This document shows, piece by piece, positions 1 through 12,605 of a stretch of DNA of 64,000 nucleotides (position 1 is the stretch's first letter; the number at the start of each line of letters is the position of its first letter). The DNA comes from Liolophura sinensis (lineage: Eukaryota > Mollusca > Polyplacophora > Chitonida > Chitonidae), in contig NC_088295.1 in assembly GCF_032854445.1 (NCBI RefSeq), forward strand, positions 43,695,385-43,759,384. The letters run 5' to 3'. A program made the position numbers and the translations under genes. The notes under the pieces are model-generated. The model was not told where the DNA came from. It searched no databases and was given only the letters and a program-made list of their open reading frames with translations.

Positions 1-1974
1 ATTAAGCTGTCTTAATGTAATGATGTGGTTGCTATAAAAGTGCACCGTCGATTATTATGCATATTAAAACATTCTCAACGCTCCAACATTCCTGAGATTA
101 AGAACGTGATACCCTCCATGGAGGAATATATACGTATAGTGCCAAGTTAGGAATTGTAGAAACTGAACACAAGATAACTATCATTATCGTCGTAAAGATG
201 GGGTCTCAAAGATAGTAACGCGAGACCAGGTATCACTGAGGCAGTGTAAGTGCTCAACCATACATCCTCCTGCTATTTTAAGACCCATCTTCCTAACCTT
301 TGATCGCTTGTATAGCCCATAATGTCAGTAATCATTGCATGTGTTCACTGAACAAAACTCAGCTCTAATTCAATTTAATGTTTGATGATTTTGAATCTAT
401 TCAGCGTAGATATAAATCTTCATTGTGTAAAGACAGTGGCCACGTGAGGGGTATATAAGTCGGTTCAAATAAAAACAGCACGATACAAAAGTATTATCCA
501 AGGTCATTTCTAACTTGGTGCAAAAAAAAAAAGCTCTTCATTCAAATTTATTATCCCCTAATCAGTTAATTGTCTAAGTCCTACATTTGTTTACACATAT
601 TTGTTTTGAGTTTTTTGCTAAACAATATAAAGCTACATCAGAATGAGGAGGAAATGGATTTTAATATACAAGCTCATGTGTCAAGGGCTTCTATATGCAT
701 CAGCCTTTCAGTAATTATGTTAGGTTAATGTCCTAGAAAATGATAAGTATGAGTGCACAAGATGGCATCATGCAGTAGTGAATGCAACGTCGTATAAGTG
801 GCTGTTACACGACTGCCAGCAAAGGCCTTTCTGGGTTTAGAAACTTTTCTTCTTTAAATGTTAAGCCAATAAACCCTCTAAAAAATTTGGTGGGTTAAAA
901 CCAACAGACCGGCATATAGGCACAGTGAAAGAAACCTCGTTTTGGCTTATGAACATTTTACAATCAGTGTTCATATATGAATAGTGTGTGAATCTGTTTG
1001 TTTGCAAACCCATGTAATGTCTTGCATTAACAAATCAAGTGCAAATGCGGAGTGCAAAAAAATCAACTGTTTGACATAATAGTCGACTTAAGTCTGAGTC
1101 TTACAAAAAGAAGATCAGTGGATAACACTTCTTGTTGACAGATGGGGTGTGGAAAACATGGACTGTCCAAACTGAAGACAGCTATTTATAAACCATCAGC
1201 GTTGTAAGGCATAGACCCAAACAGGGTAAAGCTTTAGGTATACAGAGAAAGTCCGGAGTCAATCCTACAAGTAGACCTGATTTCTTTACTTGTCATTTGT
1301 TTTACTTAACTTTGGGAGGTACTGGCAATGGCATGGATTGGCAGATCAAGTGTATAGCAGTTATCGTTTCAGAGGGTGGGGAAAGGGTGTTGGAAGGGAT
1401 TTGATTTCAGTTTGTTGCTTTTTCATTTTAAAATCTTAATGTTCACTGTTTCTTTTTTAACCTTGAAATAAATGGCTGAACTTTTCTCTTATCTGTGTAC
1501 CTTGTAGAGCCTATACGAATCACATTGGAAAAGCAAACAGAAGTAAATGTTAAAGCACATACATTTGTACATTGAGCACCTCCACATAACTGTACACAAT
1601 AAAAACGACAAAGTGTTTTTCAGGATAAGCTAATTACTTCTGACTTCCTGTGTCTGGTGCATGTACATAAATTTCCCCACCCACTTCCCCCCGGGCTCAT
1701 CACAGCTAACTGGCAGCACTGGTCGTGGTGTAACACTCAGATTATGAAGTCATAGTATAACCAATCCATATTTCTAAGTTTAAATTGCCTTCTTCTGGAC
1801 CTTGAGATAATTTCACCCAGAAAAAGAAGTTCTCTTTTATGACCTACTGTACTTCAGAATTTCAGAAATCATAATGATTTTTTCTGTAATTTTTTCTATT
1901 ATTTTCTATAATGACAAAATTTGGCTCAGAAAATGGAGTATTAGATTTTCCTAATTAAGTGTAGTTTCATACAA

Positions 1975-2060
1975 CAGTGTTTCTTGGAGAACAGTTGTAC
2001 TAGCATGAATAAAATTCTTGAGTACAGCGCAAAAAACAATCAAATACATAAAACAAAAAA
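1975..2060 (+). mobile_element. SINE-like tail fragment, family 1
   Basis: ATTCTTGAGTACAGCGCAAA followed by AACAATCAAATACATAAAAC resembles only the 3' end of family 1. Confidence 0.45.
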
Positions 2061-2312
2061 AGAATAACATCACTAACAGTGTAGACAGATCAAAAGTAGA
2101 AGTAGACTTTCTATAGTTTCTCTCAATTCATGAATGCCTGAAGGTGTGGCAGTTTTGGACATAAAAAAAAATAGTAGATAATGAAAACGATTTACACAAA
2201 TAATGACTTTAGAATGTACATGCCATTTTAACATGAAAGGATCAAGGATTGAGATCAATTTTAGCAGCACGAAGAGACATAGTGTGTATTTGGAACAAAA
2301 GTGCAGGTCATT

Positions 2313-2513
2313 AGCCCCAGGATGATGATGCGATCCTAAACTTCAGTCAGAATTTCAGCCATTGACCTTTGTATGTTCCCTTCCATTATTTTAGCTGAAA
2401 TTTGGTTAACAATAACTTACCCAGAAATTACAATAACAGGCAATATTTTGACCCTGTGAAGTAAGAAATAACAATTTTAGAGTGATATGAAATTTGTGAT
2501 CTAAGATCTGGGT
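2313..2513. mobile_element. MITE-like element, diverged copy
   Basis: The left end (AGCCCCAGGAT, CTAAACTTCAGTCAGAATTTCAG) matches the left end of the 16210 element. The right end (GTAAGAAATAACAATTTTAG then GATCTAAGATCTGGG) is the reverse complement of the same family. The pattern of inverted ends with a short AT-rich core is typical of non-autonomous DNA transposons. Confidence 0.5.
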
Positions 2514-5039
2514 GACTGTGACAACCAGTATATATATATATACACACCTGGTCACCTAGCAGACCACTGTCACAGTGTGGTGTTCATCCAGTTTATTAGT
2601 AACATAGTCACTTAATCTATCCACATCACTGACCACGTGGACAACAAGTCAACAACAAATCTACAAAATTGAAAACCTAGTTCCACCTAATTTTCTACCC
2701 ATCGTTGTGGGAAAAGATGGGTCTATACAGGGCAGTTGACCATGACAGTTGTAGGTTAAGTGTTCAGTTCACTGGGCAGCTCTGTTTAGTGAAATCTATA
2801 TGCTCACTGTTTAGGCTATATCCAGGTATAGATAAGCCTGAAAATATACATTCAGTCCCCCAGTTTGAAGCAGGCACGTCCAACAATAAGGATTGAAGAT
2901 GTCCTTGTCAGTACAGAATAAGCTATTTTTAATCAAGCCGGATCTTTATAATATTTGTGGTACCTATTATAAACTCTATATGGTGTTTAATTTTACTGAC
3001 CCGGGTATTCAAGAGCTGGTGAATGAAGTACAAAATGATTGTTTATTGTTTACGAACCTGTAGATGTCAAGTTAACATGTGGTTAGATTTTTGTTGAGTG
3101 GAATTGTTTTACGATTACTGTATTAACAGAAGTCTACACGTATGGTGATTGTAGGGCCTAGCATGTACTGGAAAATCATGTGTACATAGAGGAATTAAAT
3201 GGTTCATAATCTTCAGAAAATATCACACAATATAAACAAAAATTATATTTATACATATGTTTATTTTATGTGGTTGTGTCATTTTCGGTTTAGTTTCATA
3301 TGTACAAGGAAACCTAAATAAATTAAGTATAAGTGCCAAGCCCATAGTAATTAAAGTGTAATCAGGAGGCTGAATTGTGTAATTTTATTACTTTACTAAA
3401 ATGTCTCTGTAGAAACTGCAAAATATTAACAGAAATAGAACTTAAGTCAGTACATCCACTTACTTGTTTTAAATATTGCCTTGACTTAAAAAAAAATTAT
3501 GCTTTATTGCTTATTGTTTCTAAGCGTGTGTTAATACGTGACCGGGACATAAGGGAGACAACTCTGTATGCCTGCAAAATCTTGTGCTGTGTGAAGACAG
3601 TTTTTCCTTTATCAACTGTAAAGGAAAAAATTGTAAAGAAAATATAAGTCAGTCCTTTGTTGACGTTTTGCATATTTCTGAAAGGGAAGAAGTGCTTGAG
3701 TAATATCTTTTTTAGTATTTGCTGGGAACATATTTTTCAGTGTGAGTATAACTTGCACATAACACGATAGAATCCTCTTAGGACTTTAGGGATAAAGTTT
3801 ACATCAGCTTTCTTTGGTGCCGTAGACTGTCTATAGACAATCTGTGACCAGTGCAGGAGATGATTCTGGATTACTTCAGCTCTGTTTACAAGGTGATTAG
3901 GGCCGAATTCATAAAATATCTTTGTAGACTGCTGGGACTCTGTGGGTCAGCATTCAAAAATGCCGCCGTCACATGATGTTTTATAGCGGAGAAGAACTGC
4001 GCCATTGTTTTTGAGTAAGCAGACGTATTTCTGTGTGGAGCTTTGGCTGGCATGCTGTCCGAAGGGGGGTCGAAAAAAAAAAAAAATGCAGTGAGAGAAA
4101 AACCATGTGGTTGTTGCACACATTTTGTGTCGGCCCTCATCCTTGGATGGTTACCATGGGTTTAGGCCTGTGTTTACGTTCAAACAAAACCCACGAAGAG
4201 ATGGGTAGGCTAATCTATGGGTAATTATCCCCTAAGGAAGTGGGCTTGTTAGTTGTGGATTACATTGATTACATTGACATGGGCTGACCGGAAACCTCTC
4301 ATTACGGTGTCTGGCTGAGTCTAGGGACGAGACCAAAGCAAGACCAGATTACATATAGACCCACTGGGTACAGCGTTCGGACAAATGTCTACCCTAGTTC
4401 TTACCAACAGTTTTCCTTAATGCTTCAGCCTCTCCACACATAATGACTCCTTTAGTTCACAAAAATCGTTTCTAGGAAATTGTTTCCGGCTTTGGATTCA
4501 TTAAATCTGTTTTTCATTAATAGCCAGACTCATCAGTTTCAATATTGTTTGTGTATATATGACAAGGGAGATTTCACCAGGACCAGGAAGCGATTGTTCA
4601 AAACTCGGAAGTGAATAATCTCTCGTAGTCCTCTGTAGGAGTCCTTACCCTTAGTCTCCAGCATTATGGCTCCTGAAAGACAAGATTTTAATCTCCCAAG
4701 CACTGTGGTTTTTCAAACATGTGACAGCTGTTTATTTATTTAATGTATCTTTGAGAAAGGATATTGTTTGAATATGCTGTAGCTGAAGCTTACATGTATG
4801 TTGTATTTACAGAATTTGTTGAACAAGGAACAAATAAATTTTAAATTAAATTACAAATTTCTCATAATGATTGTTTACAAATTAAAAAGTTTTGACACAT
4901 TTTTCTGCACTAAACCAAATGTAAGTAAAATGTCATTTAAGTTGTGTATTTAGTTGTTTTGTAAGAGTTATTACAGGTGAAACGAATGCAAAAGAATTAA
5001 GCAGAATAACGTATGGATTAAGCTGATGTATTTGTTAAG

Positions 5040-5093
5040 TAATTACATCGGAAATAAATACACCAGTAATTACATCGGAAATAAATACACCAG
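5040..5093. repeat. 27-bp perfect tandem duplication
   Basis: Two adjacent identical units beginning TAATTACATCGGAAATAAAT and ending ACACCAG. Confidence 0.9.
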
Positions 5094-6445
5094 GGTGTAT
5101 GGAAAGGTAATGATGCAGTGTGACTATTATGCAAGAAAGTTTTACAAATATATTGGTATTATCTACTGATTAGAAGAAAGTTTTATAAACGCAATTCTAT
5201 TTAATTCTTAGAGTTGACATTGATTTTTTTGCACTTAAGTGTCCTGAAAAAAAAATGACCCTGCCCGAAATACAACCGAGACAGATGTTCATATCGTGGT
5301 CACATGACATGTTCCCTGCTGCAGTGTTGTTCCAGGCAAGCCTTTTCCAAGGCTTAACCGTTATAGGTTGTAGATTACTGTCCTCCGAGGCAAAAAGTTC
5401 ATGTACACAAAACGGCTCTAATTATACATGCAACAACTGTAAAATGTCCCAGCAATCACCATCAGCACTTTCCCTGTTATGACCGTGTCGATGGTTATCC
5501 ATTGTCATATTGCATACAAGAACAGCCTACTACAGCTGTAGAATTAAGTTGAACTTTATTGATGTGAAGTCTTTCTGCTGTAAAGGATGTATTACCTTCC
5601 GCTCGGTGTTATCACACAGAAATATTAGCAGCTTCAGTTCTCAAGGTCATTGCATATTACCAGCCTATTCTCCATAGTTTGATGAAAGACGGAACAAATA
5701 GTGACGCAGAGCAAGCTGAGAGTTATGTCTTCACGCATCACTGTGCTGGAATGTAGTGGTGATTGATTTAAGTCAAAGCCTGTCCTCATTGACCCCTCTA
5801 GGAAGCACATCTTCCCCCTCAACTGTCATGTACGACCAACACTAACCTGCGACTGTGTAATGCTTATTATATCTCAACCCTGATTCCAGTCGTTCTGGAA
5901 AAGAGCAAGTTCATGCAAATCTTAAGATTTCTCCCAAGTCTAGCTCTTGCTTGCTAAGATTTTTTTACACAATATTTACTATATCATAATTTTTTTTTTT
6001 GAAAAAAGAACATAACATCTTTATAAAGTCCTGTTTAAATTGAAAACATTGCCTTGATGACAGTTTGTATTAAACAAAGCATATTTTTAAGATTTCATAA
6101 CTGTGTCAATATGATATTAAAGCGGTGAGGTTTGGCAATGCCATCGAAACTGCTGCCCTTTTTCCCCCCAGTTTTATTTGTCCAATAGGTGTTCTGTAAT
6201 GTTGCAGTTGGAACAGATTTCTTTAGCTCTTAAATCCGGGTTATCTATAAATATGAATCTTGACAAAAATGTCTCAATGCTCACGTTTGCCCAGAAAAGT
6301 CATTGAAATTGTCCGAATTGTCTGATGTCAGTTGTGTATGATGTAAAGGTGTGACTGTTATTGAGATAGCAGAGAGTTAGGAGAGCAGTGGCAAATCTCT
6401 CTGTTTACTGGCTGATTGAATCCTTAGAATTGTTACCCCCCACAG

Positions 6446-6545
6446 GGGAAACTCCCAAGATTACGAGCTGATGAAGGGGGAGCAAACTGACTTCCCCTTG
6501 GCACCCGCTTCAAAGAAAAAGGCGGAGCAGAGTTTGCTGGGCAGG
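6446..6545 (+). CDS. Weak candidate upstream exon
   Basis: This is a 100-nt stretch with a good acceptor (ttgttaccccccacag) and a mediocre donor (AGG|gtgact), phase 1 in and phase 0 out. It reads GNSQDYELMKGEQTDFPLAP then ASKKKAEQSLLGR. GC content is above that of the surroundings and composition is protein-like. No domain is recognised. It could be an N-terminal exon of the downstream gene or chance. Confidence 0.25.
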
Positions 6546-9500
6546 GTGACTTTTGGTGCCAAAACTTTTGCCTCTTCTACTGGAGTGTGCAAAATGGGAC
6601 CTGCTATCTTATTGATTCATGGCTATAGTGCATTATTTGTAGATATCCCAGGGATGATTCCAGACAACATATTAGCCCACAGCCTAGCCTTTTGTCTTAA
6701 GGCTGGGCTAGTTAGCCAGCTTACTGTAAATTGTTACTTTGTAACTTAGTAATTGTAGGGGTGGGGAACCTTGACCCCTCTCCCATTGGGCTGACCCACG
6801 GACAATGCCAAGGGGCCTGTGTAGAAGGAAGAACTATTTGTTTTCCTGACGCTACTTGTCAGGCTTGTGCCAGTGCTTTGCTATCTTGCTAGGATGTGAA
6901 ATGAAGATGAGGATAAACAGTCAGCTTGACTTATGAAGAACAGCCCTGGCTTTTACCCTTTAGGCTTTACCTCATCTGGTGCTGGCTAAATCTCAACAAA
7001 TGCTGCCCAAGTGCTGGCATCTAGCTGAATTCTACACACACATGACAACAGGCAAATTATGTTCATAAGTCCGTTTGGCAGTGGTTATCTCACGTCTTGG
7101 TGGCCATCGGCAAACAGACGGGTTGGCCGTCCGCTCAGGGTACATGGCCAGGGCATCCCTGAAAGGCCGAGGTTGATGACACTTGCCCCAGTACGACTGA
7201 CATGTCGAGGCTAGGCAGAGTTACCTCTCAACTCATGTCATTATTATCCTTGATTGTGTCTCCCACACGGCACGTTCTCGCTGTTACGCCACGCTGAGTT
7301 TATTACAAAACACCGAAATTCTCAGAAACTTGCATGCATTGTGTTTCCAACTTGCTACCCTCAAGTTTGTCGAGACAATTTTGTTTTAGCGGATGTACCC
7401 AGAGGTTATTTCCTGCCCAAATGGTTCTCTTTTTTTTATTGAGAACTATAGATAAAACACAACAAAGCAAGAAACTTCAAGTTTGGAAATTGTCATAAAT
7501 ACATGATGCTGAATTTTCAGACGAGTTTCTGGTATCTTATGTCAGACCTACTGTTTGCAGTGTTTGACGATCACAATATATCCATCCTCACTTTGCCGCA
7601 AGCTTCCTGTTGACATTTTCAGATCTTGTAATCTTAAATTCAGTGTAACAAATGTATAAAACATGGGTTTTCATTTCATTTTGATATTCTTCATGAGCAG
7701 GAAGAAGGTAATCCGGCTTGTGGAGTAAGTGTTATCTCAGTTAAAAAAATTTATTGCCTTTTTTAATATTACTATTAATAATGTGTACTCCATTTGGCCC
7801 AGTTGAGTTGATGTAGTTTCTTATCTGCGTGAGGAGGAACCCCAATCTTTGGCCACAAATGACAGTTACTTTGATCTAGTTATCATCAAAGTTCCAATAA
7901 CTGTTGGCTCAAATTTTGGTTGAATGTCTTGATGAGGTAAGAATATAGAAACTTTTTGAATGGAATAAAAGCAAAATGGGCTTAATTTGCTGTGTGTACC
8001 TTGAACCTCCCAATGTTACTTAATTACACATCAATGCTCACAAAAAAACAGCACCTATTTTACATCAATTGTTCCTGAATAATGTCCTGGTTTTCATTCA
8101 TTTTGTTTCTGATGTTTGACCATCTGTATTATTTATAAACTTCATCAATCCATTGACCTGTTAGCTGATAATTGGCCATTTTGGCACATTTTGATTGTTG
8201 TAGGCATGTTAACTGGTCAAAATGTGTGACACACACATCGCATCTAAGCTGCCATTGTGCTGCTTTGTGCTTAAGTTTGACTGGAAAAATCAAAGCCCAA
8301 CACCTAAAACCTTGAATTCTGTGTTGGCCAGTGCCTGCTCTTGTCAGTGTCCGTGAAAGTTTGTGGTCAGCTTATAGCACCTGTTCAAAAATCCCACACC
8401 ACACGCTTTTTTGTGAATTGTGTGAAGAACTGGACTTGCCCGCTAACTTCAAGGAATTTTCCACATTGACTGGGCAGCGATCGAACTAGCTCTTCTATTC
8501 ACAGCTCTCTCTCGATAATCCAGCTAGAACATTGATTTGAAATTTCTAAACAAAATCTTTATAAAATGAAAGATACATCTATGTATCTATGTTTCACAGA
8601 AACACTATTTGCATTTTATCGTTATTCTTTGGCCTTCACTTGTGATGCATTGGACGGTTTGTTTGTTTTTTGGAGTGTGGGGTGAGGCGGGGGGGGGGGT
8701 CATGATTTTGTTGTTGCTGCAAAGAATTTTTTTTAAGTTGAAACCACTGGATTGAAAGTTATATGGGCTAACTTCTAAAGAGCTACTTTTTGCAAAGAAA
8801 CTTCAGGCATTGTCAAAGTTTGTTCTTCACACAGTCATAGCCATGCTCAAGATCATTTTGCTTTTGGAATTAATAGAAAAACTTTCCTCACATGAGGGAA
8901 GAAAAACACTGTATTTGCTTTCAAATTGCATTTGACAACTTCATATAGTTTGAGGGCTTTCCTTTTTTGATACTTTTTTTTTCTTGTACTGTAAAGGGAA
9001 TAAAAATCAGCATTTATTCTATTGGCCTCAAGATTCTTCTTGCTTGCTGCAGAATGTACATCAAATTACCACTCCTCCCCCATCACCATGATGCTGAATG
9101 CCACAACTGTTGTGATGTTCCAAAGTGGGAGGAGCAAAAAATAACTTTGATTTGTTGTCAAACAGCCCACACCTTCACACCCACTGCCAAATAGAGACAT
9201 TCAAGAACACCTTGGTCTTGAAATTCGAAAATGCGCCAGATGACAACAAACGTAAGAGAATGATTGAAATTGCAGTGCCCTGGTTTTTCCATGTCACAAC
9301 CTTCACACTTGTAGGGACAGGATTAAGAAAGACATTGGTTAAATGGGAAGTCTGACGATGCAGTTTACACTTGCTATTGATCTCTCTTGGTGATGCTGGC
9401 AGATTTCTTGTGGTGTATTGTTTTTTTTTTTTTTTTTCGTTATAAGCCGTGAAGGGAAAATGCCATCGCAGACAAGTCTCTTTCCTAACTCGTTCCAGCC

Positions 9501-12108
9501 TTCTCTTGTCTCCCAAAGTACATACATATGTGTGCTGACATAAGAATTACCCGATGAGCGGATTAATTCAGACTCAGGCGTTACATTGGATGACCTTGTT
9601 TTCATCCAGTAGCTTGGACAGGTGTACATTTGGGAACTACGTATATAGCAGTGACAAAATCAGCGCTGTTTCACATTTCACATAATCTCTTTTCACTTTT
9701 TCCCCTGTTAAATTTATTAAATTGATTCATTGTAATTAATTTTTTTTACTGCGATATTCTCAAGAACGTTATTCTTCTGCAATGGTAGTCGGCTGTTAAG
9801 TGGAGAAAACTAAAGTGACAAGGGCTGTGCCTTTAAAAACTTAAACAATGAGGATTATGTTATCATCTGAACAGTTAGTATCTTTAGGACCAACACTGGA
9901 ACTGATTCTTTCCCGATGTCAATGATCAGTTTTTATTTTCAGTCTACATATTTATTTGACATTCTGATTTCTTGTCTATGATTCTTTTTTGGTTATAGAC
10001 TTGAGAATAAAAATTTATGTGTTTTTTTTTTCTTTTGATTTTTTTTTTATAAACATTACATCCATGCATCTAACAGCTATTGTGTTTTAGCATGGACAAG
10101 AAAAACTCGTCTGTAGATCTTAGACAGGAATTGATGTTGGGAGATGTGAATGCCTAGTACTCCGTTAGCGGGTGTGTGACAACGAAGATGTGCACCTAAC
10201 TTTGTCTTGCGTGTCCATATAAACGCAGCGAGTTAGATAAAATATGCTGAGCCTTCTGTATTTCCTGTTTGAGAATTTTTGTACAGGACAGGAAAACTTG
10301 GCAGTATGTATATATGTCTGTGAGCAGGGCCTGGAGCATTGGGAGGGAGGAAGTTAAGAGTGCTTCTACTGATGATGCGATTGACGTCCTCTCACAAAGT
10401 ATGTAAGCAAAGATAAGAAACAGCATGAAAAACTGCCGGCGATACACATTACAACACAATACTAACCTCTAGCCTGTGTGGAGTGCAGAGGCGATTCCTT
10501 AGCTGCGCAGTGAGGTATGCCTTGTTTATCGTGAATTATGTGGTAGCTGATTTAACGTACAGTGATAAGCAGAGGCCCTATGATGTAAGGCTGGCATCCC
10601 AGTGTCACGTGTACAGCCATTGCCGTACATCAACATTCACGTACATGCTTTCATTCTTCTTGATCATGTTGATTGAGCTTCGATCGTCCCAGACAATTCC
10701 AGTTAAGAAGATATCAAAATATTGAAAGGTAGAATATCCCATGGATGAAAAAAAATGTTAAATATGACATTCTCGCATAATCTTTCTCAATATGTTAATT
10801 TTTCCTGCGTTTCAGTCAGCATTTTTGTGTATAATCTTTGAATTGGATTGTCAACAATCCTCACGCTCTGTTTGAGAAGAGATCATCCAGTTATCTTGTC
10901 TCCAGTATTGCCAGCATTAAGGGAAAATCTTCCCAGATCTGCCATTGGCTGGGCAGCCCTTTGGCAACCTCTAGGGGTCAGAGGTCAAGGGTTAAACCAT
11001 CACTGAGCAGGGCTACAACCCTGATCCCTGACCAGCACCTCGCAAGCGTGGCATATGCATGGCCAGTGGATGTTGACCGCTGTAAAATAATGCAATATAA
11101 ATGTGCCATGTGACATTCCGATAAGCCACTGTTTGAACAGAGCACGAGATGAGAGTTACTCCGTTGTAGCAGCAGCCGTCAGATTCTGTTTAGCGGGTCC
11201 TCAGGAAAGGCTATATACCCTCATTGTAACCAGTGTTGATAGCCACAGCTGATATCATCACCAGTCCATACACTGTGGTGTTCGTCAACGGGAATTCCAC
11301 CGGTGAGGAGCGAGCAATCTTAGCTCTGGTTGTGCAGATACTGTTTTCCTGTCTTAAAAAAATGACATTTTTGGACAGCACTGACACCTTAATGATGTTG
11401 CCGTGATGTGCTAGCTACTGTGATACAGGTGGACAGCTAAGCTTAGCATAGAGGGGCACACTATCAGCTGTGACATCTCTCACCTTTCCCGGATGGAATG
11501 CCATCAGATATAGTGGGGGAACAAAATACTAACCTTATGGTGATCGAGGCTAAGGTTTTGTTTTGTTACGTTTTACATTGAATTGATCATATCCAATCTC
11601 TTTGCTGTCCCAGAAGAAGAAAAAAACAAAAGGGAAAAAGGAGAAGACAGAAAAAAAATCATGTAGGACTTGTTGAACTGCAGGTGTTTGATATTCACAA
11701 GTCATATGCCCTCATGGATAGCCAAGACGTAACGTCTCTCCACGAAACAGCCGAGTATTGGCACACCTCTGGAGACTGACTTCCAAAGTGTAGTCCCCTG
11801 GCTACTTAATAGCCTTAGACATGCTTTGGAATTTCGAGCAGTGATTTCGTTAAGTTTCTGTCTTACCCGAGACTGATATTTCATCACCTGAGGATGCATC
11901 TAAAGGAGTTGCTGCTGTGTTTACCTCCAGCTTCTCTCATATCTTCCTCCCATCATCATGGACTTTTCCACATTAGCCACCACACTAAAGGTGATGTCAA
12001 CCACACTAAGGTAGGCTGATGCATATTTGAATGTTGCTTTACATGAACTAGTGTCAGAGATGGCATTTTGATTCAGATATTGTAGGTATGCATTATTGTA
12101 ATTTTCTT

Positions 12109-12605
12109 TATGAAGTTTTTAAGCTAGGGTCCTAGTTATTTAACTGACTATAGGTTTGTGTATGAAGTTTTGTGCTAGTGTATGCATTAATAAACACTCC
12201 AGTGTGTAGATTATGTCAGATTTTAGTATCGCTGGTTTCTGCGATACTAAACAGGCTCTAGGCTATATGTTTATGTAACAAGTTTTACGCTAGTGTCTGC
12301 AATAATAAACCCACTCAGAAGTGTAGGTTAGTCTGTTAGGTTTTATGCTAGTCTCTGTGATACTATTCAGACTTATGATTCTAGGTTATGTGTCAAATTT
12401 TAAGGTTATTTTGGGCTTTAAGTCAGTGCCTGCACTACTAAACCAACTTGTGACAAACTCATGTCAAGTTTCAAGCTAGCTTTAAGTTGTAAGTTAGCAT
12501 CTGAATTACTTTACCAATCATGAATTATCAAGTTTTGAGTTAATTCCTATCAGCGTTATTCAACAGACTCATGACCTATTACATTATAAGCCAGTGGGTG
12601 CATTT
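12109..12605. repeat. Diverged tandem repeat, period about 70 bp
   Basis: Recurring blocks of the type (AAGTTTT)(A/G)(G/C)GCTAGTGT(C/A)TGC, then ATA(A/C)TAAAC(C)(A/C)ACT(C), then GTGTAGGTTATGT. About six or seven imperfect units are recognisable. It is old, since no two units are identical. Confidence 0.6.

Larger units (their letters stand above)
1..6445. other. Non-coding block, no supported gene
   Basis: AT-rich sequence with only short, uncharacteristic open frames on both strands. It contains a SINE tail near 1975, a MITE-like element at 2313-2513 and a short tandem duplication at 5040. It is either a long first intron of the ARHGAP20-like gene or intergenic. Confidence 0.6.

Noticed and set aside
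3886-4140. 84-codon minus-strand open frame
   Set aside because: Contains a translated T-run (FFFFF) and no family signature; non-coding composition.
9125-9355. 76-codon + strand open frame (ETFKNTLVLKFENAPDDNK region)
   Set aside because: No recognised family, overlapping open frames on the other strand, no convincing splice borders in the right phase.
11617-11679. Lys-rich stretch after a good acceptor, ending SCRTC and stop, resembling a prenylated GTPase tail
   Set aside because: It is a poly-A/G run; no upstream exons of a small GTPase were found and CRTC is not a usual CaaX ending.
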